Shown here one piece after another: positions 16,293-25,385 of a stretch of 64,000 nt of DNA. The translations under genes were made by a program, and so were the position numbers. Source of the DNA: Leifsonia sp. SCN 70-46 (lineage in GTDB: Bacteria; Actinomycetota; Actinomycetes; Actinomycetales; Microbacteriaceae). The DNA is taken from assembly GCA_001725325.1 (NCBI GenBank), contig MEFY01000002.1, positions 496,001 to 560,000 of the forward strand, in the 5' to 3' direction. Below the pieces are notes generated by a model. It saw only the letters and a program-made list of their open reading frames with translations, was not told the origin of the DNA and made no database searches. Every line of letters begins with the position of its first letter. Position 1 is the stretch's first letter.

Positions 16293-18527
16293 ATGGAATG
16301 GACGGCGAAGTTCATCACACCCGCCACGGCAGACGCCCAGGGCGTTCAGGCCTTCCGGGGCCGCCTCAGGCTGGACCGCCATCCGGACGAGATAACGTCG
16401 GCCGTGCTCCGCTACTCCGCGAAGGGCATCATCGACGTTCGGCTGAACGGGCTCGCGGTCTCCGACGAGGTGCTCGCTCCGGGGTGGTCGAGCTATGAGT
16501 GGCGGCTGCGGTACTCGGAGGTCGACGTCACCTCCCTGATCGCGGGCGCCGACGTGGAGCTGGTCGCCCGAGTGGCAGACGGGTGGTACCGGGGGCGGCT
16601 CGCGTGGGCGGGCGGCCGGGCCGTCTACGGCGATCGCCTCGAGGCCATCGTGCAGCTCACCGTCGCCTACGGGGACGGCAGCTACCAGGTGCTCGGCACG
16701 GACTCGACGTGGCGGTGCGCGCCGTCGGACGTCGTACGGGCAGATCTCTACGACGGAGAGACGATCGACGCCCGGCTGCGCACCGCAGACACGGTGTGGG
16801 CAGAGGTCGTCGAGAGCTCGTCCGGCATCGAGCTGCTCGAGCGCTCACGGGTCCCCGCCGTGAAGCGCACCGAGGTGCGCGCCCCGGTTCGCACCTGGAA
16901 CCACGGGGGGAGCGTGATGGTCGACTTCGGGCAGAACCTGGTCGGATGGACGAGGCTGACCATCGAGGGTGCGCGCGGGCAGCGAATCAGCGTTCGCCAC
17001 GCCGAGGTGCTCGAGGGCGGGACGCTCGCGACACGACCGTTGCGGTCGGCGATCGCCACCGACGAGTTCGTGCTGAGCGGCGACCGCGACGAGTTCGAAC
17101 CCACCTTCACGCTGCACGGATTCCGGTACATCGCGATCGACGGATGCACTCCCGACGTGACTATCTCGACGATCGCCGCCGTCGTGGTCGGATCGGACCT
17201 CACGCGGTCGGGCTGGTTCGACAGCTCGAGCGATGAGCTCAACCGCCTCCACGAGAACGTCGTCTGGAGTACGCGCGGAAACTTCGTGTCGGTGCCCACG
17301 GATTGCCCCCAGCGTGATGAACGACTGGGGTGGACGGGCGACATCGCCGTGTTCGCACCCACGGCGGCCTACCTCTTCGACACCTCGGAGTTCCTGTCGG
17401 ACTGGCTTCGCGACGTCAGGTGCGAACAGGCCGACCAGGACGGCGTCGTGCCCTGGGTCGTCCCCGACGTGCTCAAGTACCCCGCGGTGCGCGGTGCGCT
17501 CGAGCTCACCGGGCCGACGGCGATCTGGAGCGACGCCATCATCTGGGTTCCCTGGGCGCTGTGGATGGCCCACGGCGATCGCACCGTGATCGACGAGAAC
17601 CTCGGCGCGATGGTCGATCATCTGCGCGCCGTGCAGGCCCAGATCGGCGACCGCGGCGTGTGGGAGGGCACAGTGCAGTTCGGCGACTGGCTCGACCCGG
17701 ATGCCCCCGACGATCGACCGGGTCAGGCGAAGGCCGACCCCGACGTCGTCTCCACGGCCGTCCTCTACCGTTCGAGCATGCTCGCGTCGCACATGGCGCA
17801 CGCCGTCGGGGAGGACGCGGTGGCGCGCGACCTGGCCGACCTCGGCCGCTCGGTGCTCGCGGCCTTCCATGAGGCGTACCTCTCCCGCATGCCCTTCCGG
17901 ATCCAGAGCGACTGCGCCACCGTGTACGCGCTCGCGATCGCCTTCGACATGCTCGACGACGACGACCGCGCTGCCGCCGGGGCGCGGCTCGACGAGCTCG
18001 TCATCGACAACGGCTATCGCATCTCGACGGGGTTCGCCGGCACGCCGTTCATCCTCGACGCGTTGACGAGCACGGGGCACGCCGACACGGCGGCACGCCT
18101 CCTGTTCCAGCGCGAACGGCCCTCGTGGCTCTACCCCGTGAGCATGGGCGCGACCACGGTGTGGGAACGGTGGGACAGCCTCCTGCCCGACGGCTCGGTC
18201 AACCCCGGCCAGATGACGTCCTTCAACCACTACGCCCTCGGTGCGGTGGCGACGTGGATGCACGAGTCGCTGGCGGGCATCTCCGCCGCCGAGCCCGGCT
18301 ACCGTCGGATCCGATTCGCCCCCGTGTTCGCCGAGCAGCTCGACTGGGCGGCCGCACGGGTCGTGACGGCCAGCGGCGACGCGAGCATCCGGTGGGAGCG
18401 CGCGGGCGCGTCCGTGACCGTCGACCTGGAGGTCCCGCGCGACAGCTCCGCCGTGCTGTGCGTTCCGGGGCGCGGCGACCGGGAGTTGGGCCCCGGGCAC
18501 CACCGCATCGTGGTCGAGCCGCGATGA
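16293..18527 (+). CDS. GH78 alpha-L-rhamnosidase
   Basis: Glycoside hydrolase family 78 enzyme of 744 residues, which releases terminal L-rhamnose from plant glycosides or pectin side chains. An N-terminal beta-sandwich (about 1-300) includes the conserved VMVDFGQNLVGW. The (alpha/alpha)6 catalytic barrel carries the family signature DCPQRDERLGWTGD (about 337-350), with the acidic catalytic residues, and GATTVWERWDS near 621. It lacks a signal peptide, so it acts on imported rhamnosides. The family is usually 850-1000 residues long, so an N-terminal module is missing or short. A GGGAGAG ribosome site supports the start. Confidence 0.93.
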   Translation: MEWTAKFITPATADAQGVQAFRGRLRLDRHPDEITSAVLRYSAKGIIDVRLNGLAVSDEVLAPGWSSYEWRLRYSEVDVTSLIAGADVELVARVADGWYRGRLAWAGGRAVYGDRLEAIVQLTVAYGDGSYQVLGTDSTWRCAPSDVVRADLYDGETIDARLRTADTVWAEVVESSSGIELLERSRVPAVKRTEVRAPVRTWNHGGSVMVDFGQNLVGWTRLTIEGARGQRISVRHAEVLEGGTLATRPLRSAIATDEFVLSGDRDEFEPTFTLHGFRYIAIDGCTPDVTISTIAAVVVGSDLTRSGWFDSSSDELNRLHENVVWSTRGNFVSVPTDCPQRDERLGWTGDIAVFAPTAAYLFDTSEFLSDWLRDVRCEQADQDGVVPWVVPDVLKYPAVRGALELTGPTAIWSDAIIWVPWALWMAHGDRTVIDENLGAMVDHLRAVQAQIGDRGVWEGTVQFGDWLDPDAPDDRPGQAKADPDVVSTAVLYRSSMLASHMAHAVGEDAVARDLADLGRSVLAAFHEAYLSRMPFRIQSDCATVYALAIAFDMLDDDDRAAAGARLDELVIDNGYRISTGFAGTPFILDALTSTGHADTAARLLFQRERPSWLYPVSMGATTVWERWDSLLPDGSVNPGQMTSFNHYALGAVATWMHESLAGISAAEPGYRRIRFAPVFAEQLDWAAARVVTASGDASIRWERAGASVTVDLEVPRDSSAVLCVPGRGDRELGPGHHRIVVEPR

Positions 18528-18530
18528 CGG

Positions 18531-19925
18531 TCAGTCCACGTCGAGCGTGCGCGTCTCGATCAGGCGCTGCACGAAGCGGCCGCTGTCCTTGACGATGCGC
18601 TCCTGGGAGTCGTAGTCGACCCGGACGATGCCGAACCGCTTGCTGAACCCGAACGACCACTCGAAGTTGTCGAGAAACGACCAGACCAGGTAGCCGCGCA
18701 GGTCTACGCCGCGTTCGATCGCGCGGTGCGCGGCGGCGAAGTGGGCGCGCAGGTAGTCCACCCGGTCAGAGTCCTCGACGCGCGCGACGCCGTCCGCCCG
18801 CTCGACCACGTCCGGGAAGGCCGCGCCGTTCTCGGTGATCATGAGCGGCACATCCGGGTACTGATCGTGCAGCGACACGAGCAACTCCTCGAGCGCGCCC
18901 GGGTCGATGTTCCACCCCATGTCGGTGTACGGGCCGGGCAGGCGCACGAACTCCAGCGCGGGGTCTCCCGGCCAGGCGCCGACCCGTTCGGGGCCCGACG
19001 CGGCAGCGAAGCGCACCCCCGACGTCGAGTAGTAGTTGACTCCCAGGAAGTCGATCGGCTGGTGGATGAGCTGCTCGTCGCCCGCGTGCAGGAACGACCA
19101 GTCGGTCACGCCCGACGTGTCGTCGAGCAGGTCGGCGTCGTAGTGCCCGCGGAGCAGCGGGGAGAGGAAGATCCGGTCTCCCACGGCCGAGACCCGTCGC
19201 CGCGCCTCGGCACTCTCGTCTGCGGGCGTCGAGGGCAGCTCTCGGGTCGGGTGCAGGTTGAGCGTGATCGACACCTGCGCGGACGGGTCGGCGAGGCGTC
19301 GGATCTCTGGCACGGCGAGGCCGTGCGCGAGGTTCATGTGGTGGGCCGCGGCCAGCGCCGCAGCCCCGTCCGCGCGACCCGGGGCGTGCATCCCGTTGCC
19401 GTAGCCCAGGAAGGCCGCGCACCACGGCTCGTTGAAGGTCGTCCAGGTGTGCACGCGGTCACCCAGCGCCTCGACCACGTGGGCGGCGTACTCCGCGAAG
19501 CGGAGCGCGGTGTCCCGCTCCGGCCAACCGCCGGCGTCTTCGAGAGCCTGGGGGAGATCCCAGTGGTAGAGCGTCGCGACGGGTGCGATCCCGCGGGCCA
19601 GCAGCCCGTCGACGAGCCCGCGGTAGAAGTCGAGCCCGGTCTGGTTGGGCGCCCCCGCGCCGGTCGGTTGGATGCGCGGCCACGCGATCGAGAAGCGGTA
19701 CGCCTGCAGGCCCAGCTCGCTCATCAGGTCGAGGTCGTCCTGCCAGCGGTGGTAGTGGTCATCCGCGACATCCCCCGTGTCACCGTTCTCCACGCGCCCT
19801 GGGGTGTGGCTGAACGTGTCCCAGATCGAGGGGCCGCGGCCGCCCTCGTGCACACCCCCTTCGATCTGGTAGCTCGCGGTGGCGGAGCCGATGACGAAGG
19901 ACGACGGGAACCTGAGAGTGGCCAT
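18531..19925 (-). CDS. GH1 beta-glucosidase
   Basis: Family 1 glycoside hydrolase, 464 residues, normal length. It starts [23 protein letters not shown]; the acid/base Glu is in TFNEPW and the nucleophile Glu in [15 protein letters not shown] ribosome site 8 bases before the ATG at 19925 fixes the start. It is cytoplasmic. It converges with the rhamnosidase gene (3 bases between ends). It hydrolyses beta-glucosides or related beta-glycosides such as those left after derhamnosylation of flavonoid glycosides. A second GH1 enzyme is encoded at 40678. Confidence 0.94.
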   Translation of the reverse strand: MATLRFPSSFVIGSATASYQIEGGVHEGGRGPSIWDTFSHTPGRVENGDTGDVADDHYHRWQDDLDLMSELGLQAYRFSIAWPRIQPTGAGAPNQTGLDFYRGLVDGLLARGIAPVATLYHWDLPQALEDAGGWPERDTALRFAEYAAHVVEALGDRVHTWTTFNEPWCAAFLGYGNGMHAPGRADGAAALAAAHHMNLAHGLAVPEIRRLADPSAQVSITLNLHPTRELPSTPADESAEARRRVSAVGDRIFLSPLLRGHYDADLLDDTSGVTDWSFLHAGDEQLIHQPIDFLGVNYYSTSGVRFAAASGPERVGAWPGDPALEFVRLPGPYTDMGWNIDPGALEELLVSLHDQYPDVPLMITENGAAFPDVVERADGVARVEDSDRVDYLRAHFAAAHRAIERGVDLRGYLVWSFLDNFEWSFGFSKRFGIVRVDYDSQERIVKDSGRFVQRLIETRTLDVD

Positions 19926-20234
19926 GATCCCATCCTCCGATGCGGACCTCGACCTCGGGCACATACGCGGTGTGGGAGGGGTCCAACATGCGCCTCCTCG
20001 CGGTGTCACGATGGCACAAGTGCCCGTCGGCCCGAACCCGCCGGCCAGCAGGGGCACATCCCACCCGGTCCCCCGGGGTTCGCGACGGCACATCCGCGTA
20101 ACTCTGCGGATCAAGCGCTCCGGAGAGCCACGTCTCCTGCTGCCGGACACCGATCGCGGCAGCGCCGCAGCACCGGCGACATCCCGCGTGTGCGCACCGT
20201 GGAGATCGATCTGCCCGCCCGAAGGGGACATAGA
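19926..20234. other. Intergenic region between divergent GH1 and serine hydrolase genes
   Basis: About 309 bases without a convincing gene. The motif GGCACAT or GACAT recurs several times, and an imperfect palindrome centred on GGCACAAGTGCC (20013-20024) could be a regulator site for the GH1 gene. No clear -35/-10 pair was found for either gene. Confidence 0.4.
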
Positions 20235-21383
20235 TTGACCGACATGACATCACGCGAGTTCGTGGCCCCGGGGTTCGAGGACGTCGTCACAACCTTCCGT
20301 GCGGGCGTCGTGGAACCCGAGAGGTCGGGTGCCTCGCTCTCCGTGTGGCGAGACGGGGTCGAGCTGATCAACGTCTGGCACGGGGTGAGCGACTACCGCA
20401 CGGGATCTCCCTGGACGGCGAGCACGACGAGCGTGATCTTCTCGTGCTCCAAGGGCCTTTCCGCGCTGGTCATGGCGCAGCTCCACGAGGCTGGGGTGCT
20501 CGACCTCGACTCCCCGATCGCCGACTCATGGCCGGAGTTCGCTGCGCACGGGAAGGGTGCGATCTCCATCGCCGACGTGATGGCCCACCGCGCTGGCGTC
20601 AGCGCACCAGCCCACGACATGTCGTTCGACGACGCGCTCGACACGCGCCGCTGGGCGGCGCAGATAGCTGAGCAGGAACCCCTATGGGTTCCCGGGGAGG
20701 GCCACGCCTACCACGCCCTGACCATCGGGACCATCGTGCAGGAGCTCGTCCTGCGCGTCACGGGCCGAGAGCTGCATGAGCTGTTCCACGAGAACATCGC
20801 CGCGCCGCTCGGCGCCGATGTGACGCTCAAGGCCGGTCCGGGCGCGCTCGACCGTGTCGCCCATCTCGTCACCTCACCGGAATGGGATGCGCTGGCCGAC
20901 TCCTCCGCAGAATCAGAGACCTCGCGCGCACTGACTCTCGGCGGCGCCTTTCCCCCGTCGCTGGTGACCGAGGACGGCGGCTTCAACGATCCGCGTGCGC
21001 AGGCGGCGGGCTTCGCGGCGGCCGGCGGAATCGGCACCGCCTCCGGGCTGGCGAAGATCTGGTCGTCGACGATCCGCCCGACCGACGGCATCCGCACGAT
21101 CCAGGACGCCACGGTTCGCTTCATCTCCGGCGTGCGGAGCGAGGGGCCGTGGGTCTACGACGTCCCCGCTCCGTACCTGCGGTGGGGTGCCGGCGTCGAA
21201 CTGGCGTCCCCGGACGGACCGCACCTGTCGCCCACCACTTTCGGCCACGGGGGAGCAGGCGGCCAGGCAGCTTTCGCCGATCCGGCCACCGGGGTGGCCT
21301 TCGGGTACGTCCGCAGCCGTCTGGACACCGTCTATCCCGTCGAGCCGATCCTCGCGTCTCTCCGAGAGGCCCTCGACCGGTAG
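20235..21383 (+). CDS. Beta-lactamase-family serine hydrolase (esterase type)
   Basis: Class C beta-lactamase/EstB-like serine hydrolase, 382 residues. The SxxK catalytic motif is SCSKG (about 67-70), the Tyr motif is AYHAL where class C enzymes have YxN, and GHGGAGG occupies the place of the KTG motif. There is no signal peptide, so a cytoplasmic esterase or peptidase is more likely than a beta-lactamase. The start is probably TTG at 20235 because GAAGGGG lies 7 bases upstream; the ATG at 20244 would leave a 16-base gap. Substrate unknown. Confidence 0.82.
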   Translation: MTDMTSREFVAPGFEDVVTTFRAGVVEPERSGASLSVWRDGVELINVWHGVSDYRTGSPWTASTTSVIFSCSKGLSALVMAQLHEAGVLDLDSPIADSWPEFAAHGKGAISIADVMAHRAGVSAPAHDMSFDDALDTRRWAAQIAEQEPLWVPGEGHAYHALTIGTIVQELVLRVTGRELHELFHENIAAPLGADVTLKAGPGALDRVAHLVTSPEWDALADSSAESETSRALTLGGAFPPSLVTEDGGFNDPRAQAAGFAAAGGIGTASGLAKIWSSTIRPTDGIRTIQDATVRFISGVRSEGPWVYDVPAPYLRWGAGVELASPDGPHLSPTTFGHGGAGGQAAFADPATGVAFGYVRSRLDTVYPVEPILASLREALDR

Positions 21384-21427
21384 CTCGTCTGGCGCCCGAG
21401 TGCACGCCGTGCGTTGCACCGAGCGGG

Positions 21428-21447
21428 GAGTGACTGTACACTCACTC
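21428..21447. promoter_or_regulatory. TetR operator over the tetR promoter
   Basis: GAGTGACTGTACACTCACTC is an 18-of-20 palindrome ending 2 bases before the ATG of the TetR gene. It contains the -10 element TACACT (21437-21442), which lies 7 bases from the ATG, so the mRNA is probably leaderless and binding would block it. The same GAGTGA...TCACTC half-sites recur at 22041-22056 before the MFS gene. Confidence 0.75.
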
Positions 21448-21449
21448 AC

Positions 21450-21998
21450 ATGGCCCCTCTCTCCACCGCCGACTCGCGTCGTCCGCTCGTCGCGGCGGCC
21501 GCCGTGAGGACCTTCGGCCTGCGGGGTTACCACGCCACGACCATCGCCGCCGTCGCCGCGGAGGCGCGCATCTCGCCCTCGTACGTCTCCAAGCTCTACC
21601 GCAGCAAGGACCAGCTCTTCGTCGCCGCCCTCGAGGAGTGCTTCGACCAAGTGCTTGCAGCCCTCGCCGTGGGCGCCGACGCGAGCGTCGACCAGAGTTC
21701 CGACGCCATCCTCGAATCCATGGGCGACGCCTACGCCGCGTTGATCTCGAACCGCGCCCTGCTCATGCTGCAGGTGCACGCGCAGTCGGTCGCCGAGATC
21801 CCCGAGATCGGTGCGGCGCTGCGGGCGGGTCTGGAGCGCGTCACCCGGTTCGCCCAAGAGCGCTCGCGCGCAGAGGATGACGCCGTGCAGCACTTCCTCG
21901 CCTACGGGCAGCTTTGCCACCTCATCGTGACCACCGGCCTCGAGGGGGTCAGGGCGCCCTGGGCCGCGCTCGTCACGAAGGGCTTCAGCCACCCCTGA
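21450..21998 (+). CDS. TetR-family transcriptional repressor
   Basis: A 182-residue TetR protein. The N-terminal helix-turn-helix (about 25-55, TTIAAVAAEARISPSYVSKLYRSKDQLF) is typical; the rest is the helical ligand domain. It starts at 21450 without a ribosome site but with a correctly placed -10 for a leaderless mRNA. It lies 74 bases before the MFS efflux gene and shares operator half-sites with it, so it most likely represses both and is released by an exported compound. Confidence 0.92.
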   Translation: MAPLSTADSRRPLVAAAAVRTFGLRGYHATTIAAVAAEARISPSYVSKLYRSKDQLFVAALEECFDQVLAALAVGADASVDQSSDAILESMGDAYAALISNRALLMLQVHAQSVAEIPEIGAALRAGLERVTRFAQERSRAEDDAVQHFLAYGQLCHLIVTTGLEGVRAPWAALVTKGFSHP

Positions 21999-22040
21999 AC
22001 TGCGGCGAGGGCATCCTCGTCGTCGTTCGACCACAACAGT

Positions 22041-22056
22041 GAGTGACCAATCACTC
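22041..22056. promoter_or_regulatory. TetR operator before the MFS gene
   Basis: GAGTGACCAATCACTC, a perfect 6-bp inverted repeat around a 4-base centre, lies 16 bases before the ATG of the MFS gene. It shares its arms with the site over the tetR promoter (21428-21447), where the spacing is 8 bases. This supports control of both genes by the adjacent TetR protein. Confidence 0.72.
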
Positions 22057-22072
22057 TACGAAAGAAGGAACC

Positions 22073-23488
22073 ATGATCACCACCACCACCCCTACCGCCG
22101 TGCCGCGCAGCACGCGACGGTGGACCGCCCTCGGCGTGCTCGCGCTCGCGCAGTTCCTCGTCGTGCTCGACGCGTCGATCGTGAACATCGCGCTCCCCGT
22201 CGTGGGCCGTGAGCTCGGCCTCGACACCGTCGCCCTCGCCTGGGTCATCACCGCCTACGTGCTGCCCTTCGGCGCGCTGCTGCTGCTCGGCGGCCGACTC
22301 GCCGACCGCTTCGGGCACCGGATGCTCTTCCTCATCGGCGCCGTCGGCTTCGTCTCGGCGTCCGCGCTCGCGGGATTCTCGTCGAACGGCGGCATGCTGC
22401 TCGTGGCACGAGCCCTGCAGGGCACATCGGCGGCCGTGCTCGCCCCCGCCGCGCTGGCGCTGTTGACGATCCTCTTCCCCGAGGCGCGGGACCGAGCGCG
22501 CGCTCTCGGAATCTGGGGCGGCGTCGCGGGCATCGGCTCGGTGGCGGGAGTGCTGCTCGGCGGGGTCCTCACCGCCACGCTGGGCTGGCAGTGGGTGTTC
22601 TTCGTGAACGTGCCGGTCGGTGCGGTCGTGCTGGTCTTCATCCCGCTCCTCATCACGCGCGACACCGCGGCGCGGGCATCGCGGCTCGATGTACCCGGCG
22701 CCGTGACGATCACCGCCGCGCTCGTGTCTCTCGTCGGCGGCCTCTCGGCCATCGAGCAGGCCGGCCCGCTCGCCCCGATCACGCTCGTGCTCGGCGTGCT
22801 CGCGGTGGCCTTCACCGTGGCCTTCGTGCGCATCGAGCGCCGGAGCGCGCAGCCGTTGCTGCCGTTCGCGATCTTCCGCAACCGCAACCTGGCGAGCGGC
22901 AACATCGTCGCGCTCCTCGTCGGCGGGGCCATGGTCGCCCTGTTCTTCGCGCTCTCGGTCTACCTGCAGTCCGTGCTGCACTACGACGCGCTCGCCGCCG
23001 GCCTCAGCCAGCTGCCCTTGGCCGGAGCGCTCGTGGTCGTCGCGGGAACCGTGCCGGCGCTCGTCAACCGCATCGGTGCACGCGCGACGGTAGTCGTGTC
23101 GACGGCGGTGCTGGCTGCGGGTCTCGTGTGGCTCGCGCTGTCGCCGGTCGGCGCGGGGTTCGCCGTGCAACTGCTCGGGCCCACGCTGCTCATCGGCGTC
23201 GGTATCGGCGGCGCGATGGTGTCGGCGACCCAGCTCGCCGTCGACGGGGTCTCCGCCGAGGAGTCGGGCCTCGCCGGCGGGCTCGTCAACACCAGCCAGC
23301 AGATCGGTGGCGCCCTGGGCCTCGCCGTGCTCGCGTCTGTCGCCGCGGCCGTGACCGGCTCCCTGTCCGCGTCGGGGGCGGCTGCCGACACCGCTCTCGC
23401 GGGCGGCTTCTCGGCCCTGTTCGTGGGTGCCGCCGCACTCGTCGTCGCGGCGGGCGTCGCGGCCGCGGCATCCGGCCGCCGTTCCTGA
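22073..23488 (+). CDS. MFS efflux transporter, DHA2 (EmrB/QacA-like) family
   Basis: Drug:proton antiporter of 471 residues with about 14 predicted membrane segments. Early DHA2 signatures are LDASIVNIALPVVGRELGL (motif D1) and GGRLADRFGHRML (motif A); motif C-like GGVAGIGSVAGVLLGG lies in the fifth segment. AAAGAAGG before ATG 22073 is the ribosome site. It exports hydrophobic or toxic compounds, regulated by the upstream TetR protein through the operator at 22041. The hairpin at 23526-23571 may end its transcript. Confidence 0.9.
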   Translation: MITTTTPTAVPRSTRRWTALGVLALAQFLVVLDASIVNIALPVVGRELGLDTVALAWVITAYVLPFGALLLLGGRLADRFGHRMLFLIGAVGFVSASALAGFSSNGGMLLVARALQGTSAAVLAPAALALLTILFPEARDRARALGIWGGVAGIGSVAGVLLGGVLTATLGWQWVFFVNVPVGAVVLVFIPLLITRDTAARASRLDVPGAVTITAALVSLVGGLSAIEQAGPLAPITLVLGVLAVAFTVAFVRIERRSAQPLLPFAIFRNRNLASGNIVALLVGGAMVALFFALSVYLQSVLHYDALAAGLSQLPLAGALVVVAGTVPALVNRIGARATVVVSTAVLAAGLVWLALSPVGAGFAVQLLGPTLLIGVGIGGAMVSATQLAVDGVSAEESGLAGGLVNTSQQIGGALGLAVLASVAAAVTGSLSASGAAADTALAGGFSALFVGAAALVVAAGVAAAASGRRS

Positions 23489-23525
23489 CCGCATCACGAT
23501 CAAGACGGAGCGGCTTCGCGGCCGG

Positions 23526-23571
23526 CCGTCTCCGCACTCCAGGAAGACCCGCTGACGGAGTGCGGAGACGG
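23526..23571. terminator. Perfect 15-bp hairpin, related to the tRNA-Ser 3' flank
   Basis: CCGTCTCCGCACTCC (23526-23540) pairs with 23557-23571 across a 16-base loop. The right arm continues into a copy of the tRNA-Ser 3' end. The left arm is repeated exactly at 23693-23707 near the real tRNA gene. It may serve as the terminator of the MFS gene, although there is no U tract. It looks like one half of a duplicated unit. Confidence 0.7.
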
Positions 23572-23590
23572 TGGGATGTGACTCCCCTAC
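23562..23590 (-). repeat. Relic copy of the tRNA-Ser(GCT) 3' end
   Basis: From TGCGGAGACGGTGGGAT at 23561 onward the sequence matches the acceptor and T-arm of the tRNA-Ser gene (23761-23777), then decays (GTGACTCCC versus TTGAACCCA). The copy has the same orientation as the gene, about 200 bases away. It resembles a partial tRNA duplication or an attachment-site remnant; no integrase lies in the window. Confidence 0.65.
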
Positions 23591-23730
23591 TGAGCCGCCG
23601 GTCTGTAGCGCAGCAGAGCGCAGGCGAAACAGAAGGGCCGGCGCGACAGCCCGGACTGCTCAGCGGGGGCACACGAGTGGCCTCGCGTCCGACCGTCTCC
23701 GCACTCCAGAGAAGCCCGGTTAAACGGAGA

Positions 23731-23753
23731 AAGACCGCCACTCGGGCGGTCTT
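23731..23753 (-). terminator. Terminator of tRNA-Ser(GCT)
   Basis: AAGACCGCC (23731-23739) pairs with 23745-23753 across a 5-base loop. On the minus strand the stem is followed by TCTCC and lies 10 bases after the tRNA 3' end, the usual place for a tRNA terminator. The U content is low but typical of high-GC bacteria. Confidence 0.78.
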
Positions 23754-23763
23754 CTCTGAAGTG

Positions 23764-23854
23764 CGGAGACGGTGGGATTTGAACCCACGGTACCCAATAA
23801 AGGGTACTCCACCTTAGCAGGGTGGTGCACTAGGCCGAACTATGCGACGTCTCC
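23764..23854 (-). tRNA. tRNA-Ser (anticodon GCT)
   Basis: A 91-nt class II tRNA. The acceptor stem is GGAGACG/CGTCTCC with discriminator G, there is a long variable arm (GGAGTACCCTTTATTGGGTACC), the T-arm is GTGGGTTCAAATCCCAC, and the anticodon loop is CTGCTAA, giving anticodon GCT for AGC/AGU codons. CCA is not encoded. A hairpin terminator follows at 23731-23753. serS and a second tRNA-Ser lie within 4 kb. Confidence 0.96.
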
Positions 23855-23910
23855 AGTTGTTCGTCCACCATCATGCCACACGGCCTGACGATGCCCGAAC
23901 GGTGTTGCGA

Positions 23911-25203
23911 CTAGCCCCAGTTGGGACCGTCGTCGTTGGTGACCGTGCAGGTCTGGTCCGCGGCCGTCTGGCCTCGGACGCCCGACAGCACGGGCAGGGT
24001 CGACGTGTCCACGGGCGCGCCCGAGGCCGTGTCGGTGGGCAGCGGCGTCGCGTTGGGGTTGAGGGCCGAGCCCTCGCCGTCGCCGGCCTCGTCGAGCTTG
24101 AACGGCTGGTCGGCGAGGATGTACGACATCATCTCGTCGCCGAGCACCGTGTTCGGCTTGACCTTGCCCGCGTAGGGCGGGTCGACGTTGCCGGTCGTGC
24201 CCGGGTACTGCACGAAGGTCACGTTCTCCATGGGGATGTTCTTGAGCGCGAGCGCGATCGACACCATGGTGGGGACGTTGCCGAGGCTCGACGACAGGGT
24301 CATGTTGCTGAGCGCCGCGTCGGCCAGGTTGTAGACCTTCTTGAAGTCGCCGAGGGTGTCGGAGCTCTTGAGCGTGCGCACGAGCGACGACAGGTACACC
24401 TGCTGCGAGCTGATGCGGGTGAGGTCGCTGCCGTCGCCGACGCCCGAGCGGGTGCGGAGGAAGGCGAGCGCGTCCCAGCCGCTCAGAGTGTAGGTGCCGG
24501 CCTGGTCGAGCGTGACGCCGTCGCCGTAGAACGGGCCGTCGACGCACACCGGCACGCCGCCGATGGCGTTGGTCATCGCGATGACGCCCTTGAAGGTGAT
24601 GAGGCCGGCGAACTGGATCGGCAGGCCCGTGAGCTCCTGCACGGTGAGGGCCACGCAGGGGAGGCCGCCGTAGTAGAGCGCGGTGTTGATGGGCTCGGTC
24701 GAGTAGCCCTTCACGTCGCCGGAGCCGTCGTTCCACGGGCACTCCGGAATGCCCACGACCATGTCGCGGGGGATGCTGATGGCGACGGCGTGCGTCTGGT
24801 CCTGCGACACGTGCAGCACCATGTTGACGTCGTTGAGCACCGACGTCTCATCCTCGGCGTCGCCGCCGATGCCGTCCTGGCCCTCGCGGGTGTCGCTGCC
24901 GACGATGAGGATGTTGAAGCCGCCCTCGATCGCACCGATCTCGGGCAGCGGGCCCTCGGTCTCGCCGATGAGCTCGACCGTCGCGGTCTTCGAGTAGAGG
25001 CTGTTGAAGGCGATAGCGCCCACCGAGGCGCCGCTCACGAGCACGACGGCGAGCGCCGCGGCGAGGAACTTGAGGATGGTGGGCCAGGGGTTGTTCCTGC
25101 GCAGGCGCCCGTGGCGCGCGATGCCTTGGGTCTTGGGCACGCCGTTGCGCGACCTCAGCTCCGACCGCGAGCGCAGTTCGGAGCGGGGAGTCAACTCGCT
25201 CAT
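23911..25203 (-). CDS. LytR-CpsA-Psr (LCP) family glycopolymer transferase
   Basis: Membrane-anchored LCP enzyme of 430 residues, which attaches wall glycopolymers to peptidoglycan from lipid-linked precursors. A cytoplasmic N-terminus of about 40 residues rich in Arg and Ser is followed by a membrane segment (about 44-66). The LCP domain (about 95-330) carries the acidic phosphate site GSDTREG, IPRDMVVGIP and FLRTRSGVGDGSDLTRISSQQVYL. The C-terminal 60 residues are a low-complexity tail. AAGGA before ATG 25203 is the ribosome site. It lies alone between the two tRNA-Ser genes. Confidence 0.92.
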   Translation of the reverse strand: MSELTPRSELRSRSELRSRNGVPKTQGIARHGRLRRNNPWPTILKFLAAALAVVLVSGASVGAIAFNSLYSKTATVELIGETEGPLPEIGAIEGGFNILIVGSDTREGQDGIGGDAEDETSVLNDVNMVLHVSQDQTHAVAISIPRDMVVGIPECPWNDGSGDVKGYSTEPINTALYYGGLPCVALTVQELTGLPIQFAGLITFKGVIAMTNAIGGVPVCVDGPFYGDGVTLDQAGTYTLSGWDALAFLRTRSGVGDGSDLTRISSQQVYLSSLVRTLKSSDTLGDFKKVYNLADAALSNMTLSSSLGNVPTMVSIALALKNIPMENVTFVQYPGTTGNVDPPYAGKVKPNTVLGDEMMSYILADQPFKLDEAGDGEGSALNPNATPLPTDTASGAPVDTSTLPVLSGVRGQTAADQTCTVTNDDGPNWG

Positions 25204-25242
25204 GACAGTCCTTCGTTCTGGGGCAGGTTCTGATCACCTGAG

Positions 25243-25327
25243 CGGAGGGCGTGGGATTCGAACCCACGAGACATTGCTGCCCACCAGTTTTCAAGACTGG
25301 CTCCATCGGCCGCTCGGACAGCCCTCC
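25243..25327 (-). tRNA. tRNA-Ser (anticodon TGA)
   Basis: An 85-nt class II tRNA. The acceptor stem is GGAGGGC/GCCCTCC with discriminator G, the anticodon loop CTTGAAA gives TGA (UCN codons), there is a long variable arm (TGGGCAGCAATGTCTC), and the T-arm is GTGGGTTCGAATCCCAC. CCA is not encoded. It lies 39 bases upstream of the LCP gene and 58 bases past the end of the HAD gene, all on the minus strand. Confidence 0.96.
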
Positions 25328-25385
25328 CCGGCGTGACCAAGCTCCGAGTGTACCGGACGGTATGCCCGCGAAGCCTGAGGATCCC

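Noticed and set aside
20235-21383. Calling the serine hydrolase an antibiotic-resistance beta-lactamase
   Set aside because: No signal peptide, YHA instead of YxN and no KTG; more like esterase or peptidase relatives.
23526-23854. Integrated prophage or genomic island at tRNA-Ser
   Set aside because: The repeated tRNA ends enclose only about 200 bases and no integrase or phage gene is in the window; kept only as a relic duplication.
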